Positions 1 through 5,455 of a stretch of 5,455 nt of DNA are shown piece after piece (within the stretch, counting starts at the first letter, position 1; each line of letters starts with the position of its first letter). The position numbers and the translations under genes were made by a program. Source of the stretch: Desulfobacterales bacterium (GTDB lineage Bacteria > Desulfobacterota > Dissulfuribacteria > Dissulfuribacterales > JAMONC01); the NCBI GenBank assembly GCA_027066725.1, contig JAMONC010000352.1:1-5455 (forward strand). The letters are read 5' to 3'. The notes under the pieces were generated by a model. That model was given only the letters and a program-made list of their open reading frames with translations, was not told the DNA's origin and ran no database searches.

Positions 1-1
1 G

Positions 2-463
2 CTCACACTTTTTGCTGTACACAGTGGTTTTGATCTCGTATTAAAGGCAAAAGGTGATATAGAGGTAGATTATCATCATAGCGTAGAAGATATAGGAATT
101 TGTCTTGGTAAGGCTTTGTTTAAGGCCCTCGGAGATAAAAAGGGTATTGAGCGTTATGGTTATGTTGTTCTTCCTATGGAGGAAAGTTTAGTAGAGGTAT
201 GTTTAGATATATGTAACCGGCCTTATCTTGTTTTTAATGCAGAATTTTTAAGGGATAAGATTGGTAGTTTTGATACAGAGCTTATAGAAGAATTTATGAG
301 GGCATTTTGCGTAAATGCAGGAATTACATTACATATAAATATGCGTTATGGGAAAAATTCACATCATATAGCAGAGGCTATATTTAAGGCGTTAGCTAGG
401 GCGCTAAAGATTGCGGTAAAGATTACAAATACTAAGATTCCTTCTAGCAAAGGTAGTCTTTAG
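2..463 (+). CDS. hisB: Imidazoleglycerol-phosphate dehydratase (5'-truncated by window edge)
   Basis: HisB dehydrates D-erythro-imidazole-glycerol phosphate to imidazole-acetol phosphate in cytosolic histidine biosynthesis, using a di-manganese site. The frame is open from base 2, and 153 codons plus the stop are visible. The family is about 195 residues long, so roughly 40 N-terminal residues lie outside the window. The visible part starts at LTLFAVHSGFDL, just after where the family's DHM motif should be. Diagnostic blocks are the metal-ligand His of AVHSGF (20-22), HHSVED (74-91), LPMEESLVEV followed by RPYLVFNAEF, and the second metal motif GKNSHHIAEAIFKA with its His pair at 362-367 and Glu at 374-376. 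The C-terminus IPSSKGSL matches the usual IPSTKG.L ending, so the 3' end is intact. It looks monofunctional: no phosphatase domain is visible, although the N-terminus is unseen. The next gene is a ribonuclease, not hisH, so this is either the end of a his cluster or a dispersed his gene. Confidence 0.96.
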   Translation, partial: LTLFAVHSGFDLVLKAKGDIEVDYHHSVEDIGICLGKALFKALGDKKGIERYGYVVLPMEESLVEVCLDICNRPYLVFNAEFLRDKIGSFDTELIEEFMRAFCVNAGITLHINMRYGKNSHHIAEAIFKALARALKIAVKITNTKIPSSKGSL

Positions 464-470
464 TCTATAG

Positions 471-476
471 AAAGGG
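471..476 (+). promoter_or_regulatory. Probable ribosome binding site of the ribonuclease gene
   Basis: AAAGGG lies 11 nt before ATG 488 and only 2 nt before an alternative in-frame TTG at 479. The spacing favours ATG 488, although it is a little long and the match to AAGGAGG is partial. Confidence 0.5.
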
Positions 477-487
477 CTTTGGTCCTT

Positions 488-2506
488 ATGGAGTTACTTA
501 ACAATCAGGTAGTTGAATTTATAGAAAATCAGAGATTTATTTGCGCTGTTTGCATAGGTAAGAAAGGCTCTAGATATCATTTATTAACTCATTTAGGTAG
601 AGAGGTAAATCTATCTAGAAATAGACTTATCCATGATAAAGGACAGATCATCTCTGGCAAAAACCGTGAGGAACTTAAGGAAAAACTAGTTTCTATAAAC
701 GAAAGACGGACACAGCTTTCTAATAAACCTGATTTATTAGAATTATGGGAACTTGTAGTGGATGAACAGTCTTCATGGACTCCTTGTGAACTTGCAGAGC
801 TTGCTTTTACAGGAGAAGAGATTACCCCAGATCATGAGGCCGCTATTATAAGGGCAGTAATTGATGAGCATCTTCATTTTAAATTTCGTGAAGGCAGGAT
901 TCATGTATTAAGTAGGGAAAATGTAGAGCAACTCCTTCTTCAGAAGAAAAAGGAAGAAGAGAGGCAAAGAAGGCTTGAAAAGGGTATAGCCTGGCTTGAG
1001 TCTTTGTGGAAAAAGGATTCTGATCAAAAGTCTATAGTAACGCCTGATGAAGATATCTCTTTTTGGATAGATGCTATAAAGAGTTTTTGTATTACTGGGG
1101 ATAGCTCTGAAGATTCAAAGATTGTTAAACAGCTTTTTAAAGAATGTGGATTAAAGGATTCGAGTGCTCCTTTTAAAAGTTTAGTTAAGGCAGGGGTATG
1201 GAGTGAGGATGAAAATTTAGATTTACTTCGTTTTGGAGTAGAAAGAGGGTTTAGTAAGGAATGTATAGATCAATCCCTTAAGATTATTGAAGCTGCAAAG
1301 GTCCTAGATGATAAAGACCGGCTTGATTTAACCCATCTTAATACATTTACAATTGATGCTCCAGAGAGTCAGGACTTAGATGATGCCTTAAGTATTGAAG
1401 AAAAAGATGGTAAGTGGCAGATAGGAATTCATATAACAGATGTTGGGTTAAAGATACCTCCAGGCACCCCCCTTTTTGAGGAGGCAATTTCAAGGGCAAC
1501 TACAATATATTTGCCAGATGAAAAGATACCCATGCTCCCTAAAGAGCTTTCTGAGGGGGTGTTAAGCCTCTTTGAAGGTGAAAAAAGAGAGGCGATTTCC
1601 TTTTTAGTTACTGTAGATGAAAAGGGGCACATATTTAAGCAAGAGATTTTTAGAAGCATTATTCAGGTATCTAAACGTTTTTCTTATGAAGAAGTAGATG
1701 AGCTTATAAAAACGGATGAGAAATTTTCAAGGCTTTATAATTTAGCAAATGCACTTAAGAAAAAGAGAATAGAAAAAGGTGCACTTCCCCTTCCTATACC
1801 AGAGCTTTTAATAAGGGTTGATGAAGATGGTGAGATATCAGTAGAGCTTTGTCTTCCTGGTCCTTCAAGATTTTTGGTATCAGAGTTTATGATCCTTGCA
1901 AATGCATGTGCAGCAAATTTTTTAAAGGATAAAGACCTTGCAGGGCTTTTTAGAAGCCAGCCTGAGCCAAGGGAGCGCATCATTACAGGAGAAGATACAG
2001 ACCTTTTATCTAATCTTAGACAAAGACGCCTAATTAGTAGAGGACATTTAGGACCAGAAGCAGAGTTTCATCACGGCTTAGGACTTAATGTATATACAAC
2101 CGTAACCTCTCCTTTAAGAAGGGCATTAGATCTTTTAATGCAACAACAGATTGCCCATTACTTAAAAGAAGGAAAAGCGCTTTATACTACAGAAGATCTT
2201 GAAAAGCATTTAATGATACTTGAACAGGGGCTACAAACAGCATCTGCTATAAAGCAAAATCGTACTAGATATTGGCTTTTAAAGTATCTTTCTAAACGTG
2301 TAGAGACTCCACTAAAAGCATTGGTTATAGAGGTAGGGCAAAGACGTATTCAGGCAGTATTAAAAGACTATTTAATTACAGTTGATTTACCAAGACTACC
2401 GGGGAGAGATTATCAGCTTGGACAAGAGATAGATATCAAAATAAAAAAGGTAGATCCTAGAGAAAATATACTTAAATTTCAATGGTTAGAAGAAGAAATG
2501 ATTTGA
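488..2506 (+). CDS. RNB-domain 3'-5' exoribonuclease (RNase II/R family, winged-helix type)
   Basis: This is a processive hydrolytic 3'-5' exoribonuclease of 672 aa, acting on single-stranded RNA in the cytoplasm. The N-terminus has a beta-rich SH3-like stretch (about residues 6-50) and a winged-helix-like region (about 85-140, around WTPCELAELAFTGEE), then a charged helix (about 150-175). This resembles the cyanobacterial/chloroplast and Deinococcus RNase II-like proteins rather than E. coli RNase II with its cold-shock domains. The RNB domain spans about 285-555. TIDAPESQDLDDAL supplies Asp290, 296, 298 and 299, the same spacing as E. coli D201/D207/D209/D210. Tyr341 in IYLPDEKIPMLPKELS matches Y253, and Arg544 in TSPLRRALDLL matches R500. 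Residues about 604-672 form a beta-rich S1-like end. All key catalytic residues are present, so it should be active. ATG 488 is preferred over in-frame TTG 479 because of RBS spacing. It lies 24 bp after hisB, probably co-transcribed. Family assignment is firm; the name rnb or rnr is not assigned because the N-terminal architecture differs from both. Confidence 0.93.
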   Translation: MELLNNQVVEFIENQRFICAVCIGKKGSRYHLLTHLGREVNLSRNRLIHDKGQIISGKNREELKEKLVSINERRTQLSNKPDLLELWELVVDEQSSWTPCELAELAFTGEEITPDHEAAIIRAVIDEHLHFKFREGRIHVLSRENVEQLLLQKKKEEERQRRLEKGIAWLESLWKKDSDQKSIVTPDEDISFWIDAIKSFCITGDSSEDSKIVKQLFKECGLKDSSAPFKSLVKAGVWSEDENLDLLRFGVERGFSKECIDQSLKIIEAAKVLDDKDRLDLTHLNTFTIDAPESQDLDDALSIEEKDGKWQIGIHITDVGLKIPPGTPLFEEAISRATTIYLPDEKIPMLPKELSEGVLSLFEGEKREAISFLVTVDEKGHIFKQEIFRSIIQVSKRFSYEEVDELIKTDEKFSRLYNLANALKKKRIEKGALPLPIPELLIRVDEDGEISVELCLPGPSRFLVSEFMILANACAANFLKDKDLAGLFRSQPEPRERIITGEDTDLLSNLRQRRLISRGHLGPEAEFHHGLGLNVYTTVTSPLRRALDLLMQQQIAHYLKEGKALYTTEDLEKHLMILEQGLQTASAIKQNRTRYWLLKYLSKRVETPLKALVIEVGQRRIQAVLKDYLITVDLPRLPGRDYQLGQEIDIKIKKVDPRENILKFQWLEEEMI

Positions 2507-2576
2507 AGTTATAAAAACTTTCTTGCATATAAGATGATTAAAGCTTAAGTTGTAATTGTAATTTTGATCAATTTAT

Positions 2577-2582
2577 AAGGAG
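2577..2582 (+). promoter_or_regulatory. Strong Shine-Dalgarno that fixes a TTG start
   Basis: AAGGAG sits 8 nt before TTG 2591. This is the best ribosome binding site on the + strand of the window, and it supports TTG as the true start of the small membrane protein, since the next in-frame Met lies beyond the hydrophobic segment. Confidence 0.75.
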
Positions 2583-2590
2583 CATATATC

Positions 2591-2929
2591 TTGAAATATA
2601 AGAATCGTTTTTTTGTATATAAAACATACAATATCTCTCCACTAGCGCTTATAATTTTAGGGCTTTTTCTAATTGCCGCCATATTTTTTCTTCTACCAAT
2701 ATTATTGATTGCTGTTTGTGTCGCTATTATTATAGGCGGCTATCTAATTTGGCGTACTAATAAGATGTTTAGAAGGATGGAAGAAGATATTTTTGAACAA
2801 ATGTCAAAAGAATATAAATATGAAGATCCTGATGTGATTGATATTTCTGTTGATGATCTAGATGACATAGATAATGAAGAGCATTTTAAGAATTCTAGGC
2901 CATTTCTTCCAGGTCCTTCGTCAAAATAA
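2591..2929 (+). CDS. Small membrane protein with acidic cytoplasmic tail, unknown function
   Basis: I do not recognise the family of this 112 aa protein. It begins with a basic, aromatic N-terminus (MKYKNRFFVYK), followed by about 40 almost uninterrupted hydrophobic residues (15-54) with a Pro at 36. This is best read as a two-helix hairpin (about 16-34 and 37-54). Positive residues on both flanks (K2, K4, R6, K11; R55, K58, R61, R62) put both ends in the cytoplasm by the positive-inside rule. The soluble tail is highly acidic: 16 of residues 64-97 are Asp or Glu, including DDLDDIDNEE. It ends in a Pro/Gly-rich RPFLPGPSSK. There is no signal-peptidase site and no cysteine motif (single Cys43, inside the membrane segment). 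The TTG start is set by AAGGAG at 2577-2582. It lies 84 bp after the ribonuclease gene and 29 bp before the RACo-like gene, so it may be co-transcribed with the latter. A good RBS and a coherent topology argue that it is a real gene. Confidence 0.8.
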   Translation: MKYKNRFFVYKTYNISPLALIILGLFLIAAIFFLLPILLIAVCVAIIIGGYLIWRTNKMFRRMEEDIFEQMSKEYKYEDPDVIDISVDDLDDIDNEEHFKNSRPFLPGPSSK

Positions 2930-2947
2930 TATTCCAAGATAGCTATT

Positions 2948-2951
2948 GAGG
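2948..2951 (+). promoter_or_regulatory. Ribosome binding site of the RACo-like gene
   Basis: GAGG lies 7 nt before ATG 2959. An in-frame TGA at 2947-2949 overlaps this site, so the reading frame cannot extend upstream and the N-terminus of the next protein is fixed. Confidence 0.7.
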
Positions 2952-2958
2952 TTTAAAA

Positions 2959-4521
2959 ATGAGTAGTTTTGAGCCTGTGGTAAAGCAGTTAGAGATTATT
3001 CTTCCTAAACCACATCTAGGGGATAATAGATCGCATGAAACTAGGCTACGAACAGAATTAGAGGACCTTTTAAACGAAAAGGTTTCTGTACCTCTTTGGG
3101 TTGCAAGAAAGTTAAAGGACCTACCTCAATATAATTATCAAATTAAGGCATTTGTAGTTAAAGATCAATATGGCTGGCAACTGGTAGATGTTTTTCCTAA
3201 AGATGTGAATAAAGCTCCTTTAGGTCTTGCAATAGATTTAGGTAGTACTTCTGTAGTATTTTATCTAGTAGATCTTTTAAAAAAACAGGTTATAAAAACC
3301 GTCTCTGAACCAAATCCTCAGATTGCTCATGGAGAAGATATATTAGACAGGATACTTTTTGCAGCAAAAGGTAATGGCTTAGAGCTATTACAAAAAGAGG
3401 TTGTTGAGCTTTTTAATAATGTAATTGATAGACTTGTTAAAGAACAAGGTGGGCTACGAGAGGATATTTTTTATATAAGTGTTGCTGGGAATACTACAAT
3501 GTGTCACTTTTTAATGGCACTTGATCCTTCTCATCTTTGTAAAGAACCTTATATTCCAGTAGAGAATTCTTTTGATCTTATAAGAGCTAGTGAAATTGGC
3601 ATAAAGGCGCATCCTCTTTCATATCTTTATTGTTTCCCAAATGTTGGTAGCTATTTTGGAGGTGATCTTCTTGCAGGCATTCTTTCTTCTAAGATGCACA
3701 AAAGTGAAGAGCTTTCTATGCTTGTAGATGTTGGAACTAATGCAGAGGTAATACTTGGCAATAATGAATGGTTAGTTGCGTGTGCAGGTGCAGCAGGACC
3801 TGCCCTTGAAGGTGGTGTACTTGAGTGTGGTATGAGGGCTCAGCCTGGTGCTATTGAACGAGTAGAGATCGATCCAAAGACATTGGAGGTAAAGTATAAA
3901 ACAATCGCGGATGCTCCACCAAGAGGGCTTTGTGGTTCTGGGATTATTGATCTTATTTGTGCAATGTTTCTTGCTGGGATTGTTGAGCCTACGGGAAAGC
4001 TTGTGCCAGATAGAGATCCTAAGAGAATGATACAGGTAAAAGGGGATTGGGCTTATATTGTTGCCTTTGAGCATGAAACCGTACATAAAAGACCTGTTTA
4101 TATAACTCAAAGCGATATTAAGAATTTAATTCGTTCTAAGGGAGCGATGTATACGATTTTAAATGTAGTAATTCAAAGTGTTGGAATCGAGTTTAAAGAC
4201 ATAGATAAGTTTTATGTAGCAGGGGCATTTGGTTCTTATATTGATCCAGAAAAGGCAATTACAATAGGAATGCTACCTGATATACCAAGGGATAGATTTG
4301 TAGGATTAGGGAATGCAGCAGGAAAAGGTGCGGTAGAATTTTTATTAAACAAAGATGCAATGGTTGAGGTAGAAAAGATAAAACAAAATATTACATACCT
4401 TGAGATGAATGTACGTGGCGATTTTATGAATCAATTAACAGGTGCACTTTTTTTACCTCATACAGATATAAGTAGATTCCCTTCTGTTAAAGAAAAGTTA
4501 GCCAGGCTCGAGCAAAATTAG
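2959..4521 (+). CDS. RACo-family ASKHA ATPase lacking a ferredoxin domain (putative corrinoid-protein reactivator)
   Basis: This 520 aa protein belongs to the family of RACo, the ATP-dependent reductive activator of the corrinoid/iron-sulphur protein. RACo returns inactive Co(II) to Co(I) using ATP and electrons from its own N-terminal [2Fe-2S] domain. Here the protein starts directly at the linker region (SFEPVVKQLEIILPKPHL, about 3-20), followed by the middle and C-terminal ASKHA domains. Nucleotide-binding signatures are LAIDLGSTSVVFYLVDL (90-106), AGNTTMCHFL (176-185), LVDVGTNAEVIL (255-266), CAGAAGPALEGG (275-286), GLCGSGIIDL (323-332), YVAGAFGSYIDPEKA (419-433) and GNAAGKGA (451-458). 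RACo proteins with the Fe-S domain are about 630 aa. The first cysteine here is residue 182 and the last is 334, so no Fe-S cluster motif exists at either end. The in-frame TGA just upstream rules out a longer start. The corrinoid partner is not in the window; it could be a methyltransferase or MetH-like protein. Family is certain, substrate is inference. Confidence 0.88.
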   Translation: MSSFEPVVKQLEIILPKPHLGDNRSHETRLRTELEDLLNEKVSVPLWVARKLKDLPQYNYQIKAFVVKDQYGWQLVDVFPKDVNKAPLGLAIDLGSTSVVFYLVDLLKKQVIKTVSEPNPQIAHGEDILDRILFAAKGNGLELLQKEVVELFNNVIDRLVKEQGGLREDIFYISVAGNTTMCHFLMALDPSHLCKEPYIPVENSFDLIRASEIGIKAHPLSYLYCFPNVGSYFGGDLLAGILSSKMHKSEELSMLVDVGTNAEVILGNNEWLVACAGAAGPALEGGVLECGMRAQPGAIERVEIDPKTLEVKYKTIADAPPRGLCGSGIIDLICAMFLAGIVEPTGKLVPDRDPKRMIQVKGDWAYIVAFEHETVHKRPVYITQSDIKNLIRSKGAMYTILNVVIQSVGIEFKDIDKFYVAGAFGSYIDPEKAITIGMLPDIPRDRFVGLGNAAGKGAVEFLLNKDAMVEVEKIKQNITYLEMNVRGDFMNQLTGALFLPHTDISRFPSVKEKLARLEQN

Positions 4522-4537
4522 GCTGATAATCGACTTT

Positions 4538-5284
4538 TTAGTTACCAGATACATAAAAGCTAAGGCTTAATTCTCTAAAGGGATCAAGTCTATTAAATTG
4601 TGTTTTAGATGTCTCTCTTTTAACAGGGAGCCTTTCAAGGCTATAATGAGTCAAAAAGTGAGATTTTATATTAACGTCTAGTCCAGCATCTTTTAGCATC
4701 TTTTTGATTTCATCTCTAGAGAATGCAGCTAACATAGATTCATAATAGAGTTTTCTCATCTTTTTGGTATATCCAAGTCCAAACATATAGGAATATAATC
4801 TTGCAATAAATTTATTAGGAGGTCTTATAAGGTCTCTAATTAATATCCCACCGTCTTGTCTTACTACTCTTTTTACCTCTTTTAGTAGAGGGACAGGATC
4901 AGGGATGTGGTGTAACATGTTATGAGAAAGGACTAGATCAAATGTATTGTCCCTAAAGGGAAGCCTTTTTCCATCTGCACGTATAAGATTTATTTTTCCT
5001 TTTTCAATATTAAATTTTTTAATATTTTCTTTTGCTATTTTTAGCATACTTTCAGATAAATCTATACCAAATACGGTTAATCCAGGATTATAGGAAACGA
5101 TTTTACTTGCGATTCTTGCTGGTCCAATACCAATTTCTAAAACCTTACCTGTCCTTATACCCATCCTGGTAACTGATCTTGCCATTGCTTCATCAAGTAT
5201 ATAGATATACTTCTGGCACATCTTATCTAACTCAATAGCCTCTTCCATTGTATCCATGCTTTCAGGTTCAGGTATGCGCTTCAT
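4538..5284 (-). CDS. Class I SAM-dependent methyltransferase, substrate unknown
   Basis: This 248 aa Rossmann-fold protein is of the Methyltransf_11/UbiE-like type. An N-terminal helical segment (about 1-45) precedes motif I, VLEIGIGPARIASKI (48-62). The acidic residue at the end of strand 2 that would bind the ribose of S-adenosylmethionine is Asp75 in VFGIDLSESML. Then come RADGKRLPF (102-110, Asp104 near adenine) and the motif IV/post-IV block FDLVLSHNMLHHIPDP (115-130), followed by LLKEVKRVVRQDGGILIRDL (133-152). The C-terminal part (about 155-248), including the AFSRDEIKKMLKDAGL helix typical of these enzymes, probably forms the substrate lid. It is cytosolic, with no membrane segment. 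ATG is at 5284-5282 with GGAGG 6 nt before it. It is transcribed toward the RACo-like gene, with 16 bp between the two stop codons. The substrate (small molecule, quinone, lipid or protein) cannot be told from sequence. Confidence 0.9.
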   Translation of the reverse strand: MKRIPEPESMDTMEEAIELDKMCQKYIYILDEAMARSVTRMGIRTGKVLEIGIGPARIASKIVSYNPGLTVFGIDLSESMLKIAKENIKKFNIEKGKINLIRADGKRLPFRDNTFDLVLSHNMLHHIPDPVPLLKEVKRVVRQDGGILIRDLIRPPNKFIARLYSYMFGLGYTKKMRKLYYESMLAAFSRDEIKKMLKDAGLDVNIKSHFLTHYSLERLPVKRETSKTQFNRLDPFRELSLSFYVSGN

Positions 5285-5290
5285 CGTGTG

Positions 5291-5296
5291 CCTCCA
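5291..5296 (-). promoter_or_regulatory. Shine-Dalgarno of the methyltransferase gene
   Basis: On the - strand this reads TGGAGG, with its last G 6 nt before the ATG at 5284. It is a near-consensus site that supports this start. Confidence 0.8.
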
Positions 5297-5322
5297 GAAA
5301 TTTATAAGTTAAATATAAGGTT

Positions 5323-5328
5323 ATTATA
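5323..5328 (-). promoter_or_regulatory. Possible -10 element for the methyltransferase gene
   Basis: The - strand reads TATAAT exactly, about 39 bases upstream of the start codon, a sensible distance for a short leader. No good -35 hexamer is found 16-18 bases further upstream, and the region is very AT-rich, so a chance match is quite possible. Confidence 0.35.
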
Positions 5329-5455
5329 CACTTTAACTTTATAAGCTACTTTAAAATTTATCTTTAGTTTTATTTCTTACATATCGCACTAATAAGCTCA
5401 AGTCTTTATTTCTTGTAAAAGATATTTTTAATTTGAGCTATTAATTTAGCTTACT

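Larger units (their letters stand above)
5285..5455. other. AT-rich intergenic region upstream of the methyltransferase gene
   Basis: There are stop codons in all frames and no coding signal. It holds the RBS and possible -10 above, an inverted repeat AGCTCAA (5395-5401) / TTGAGCT (5433-5439), and an imperfect direct repeat around TTTATTTCTT (5366-5379 and 5401-5415). No RNA gene or clear terminator is recognisable. The gene beyond the right edge is not visible. Confidence 0.6.

Noticed and set aside
116..463. A short gene starting at TTG 116
   Set aside because: The same frame is open back to base 2 and the upstream residues include the essential HisB motif HHSVED, so this is internal to a truncated hisB.
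479..487. TTG 479 as start of the ribonuclease
   Set aside because: It would lie 2 nt after the AAAGGG site, too close for initiation. ATG 488 has a workable spacing.
1429..1983. Two antisense open frames (1429-1659 and 1735-1983) inside the ribonuclease gene
   Set aside because: They lie wholly opposite conserved RNB-domain coding sequence and show no recognisable protein features.
2507..2576. Terminator or promoter between the ribonuclease and the membrane protein gene
   Set aside because: AAGTT/AACTT forms only a 5 bp A/T stem without a U-run, and the best -35/-10 pair (TTGCAT with TAAGTT) matches poorly, so neither is supported.
2740..2937. Antisense open frame over the small membrane protein gene
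   Set aside because: Low-complexity Ser-rich product that mirrors the acidic tail codons (GAT/GAA) of the sense gene.
2507..2958. A frameshifted or detached ferredoxin domain for the RACo-like protein
   Set aside because: This stretch was checked for cysteine-rich coding sequence. It holds the membrane protein with a single Cys, and a stop codon precedes ATG 2959.
3772..4110. Antisense open frame within the RACo-like gene
   Set aside because: It overlaps the most conserved ASKHA motifs on the sense strand and the product has no coherent features.
5341..5455. tRNA, small RNA or CRISPR repeats at the right end
   Set aside because: The repeats are short, imperfect and AT-rich. No cloverleaf, spacer pattern or conserved RNA motif is visible.

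Overview
This 5.46 kb window is AT-rich, bacterial and densely coded. It carries four genes on the + strand, probably in one transcription unit, and one gene on the - strand that converges on them. Arg codons are mostly AGA/AGG and ATA is common for Ile. Together with an RNB-family ribonuclease of the winged-helix type and a RACo-like ASKHA ATPase (a family tied to corrinoid/Wood-Ljungdahl methyl transfer), this suggests an anaerobic bacterium, perhaps a Desulfobacterota-like or related thermophilic lineage. The taxonomic placement is inference and weak.

Layout: (1) 2-463, the 3' part of hisB (imidazoleglycerol-phosphate dehydratase, histidine biosynthesis), cut by the window's left edge. (2) 488-2506, an RNase II/R-type 3'-5' exoribonuclease with all four catalytic aspartates. 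(3) 2591-2929, a small inner-membrane protein with a hydrophobic hairpin and a very acidic tail, family not recognised. (4) 2959-4521, an ASKHA-fold ATPase of the RACo (reductive activator of corrinoid protein) family that has no iron-sulphur domain at either end. (5) 4538-5284 on the - strand, a class I SAM-dependent methyltransferase whose stop lies 16 bp from the stop of gene 4. (6) 5285-5455, an AT-rich intergenic stretch holding the ribosome binding site and a possible -10 element of the methyltransferase gene.

The + strand genes are separated by 24, 84 and 29 bp, each with a plausible Shine-Dalgarno, so co-transcription is likely, but their functions (amino-acid synthesis, RNA turnover, membrane, corrinoid reactivation) do not form one obvious pathway. 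I see no rRNA, tRNA, CRISPR array, insertion sequence or clear rho-independent terminator. The most interesting point is the ferredoxin-less RACo-like protein encoded just after an unknown membrane protein. No clearly new multi-gene system is evident.
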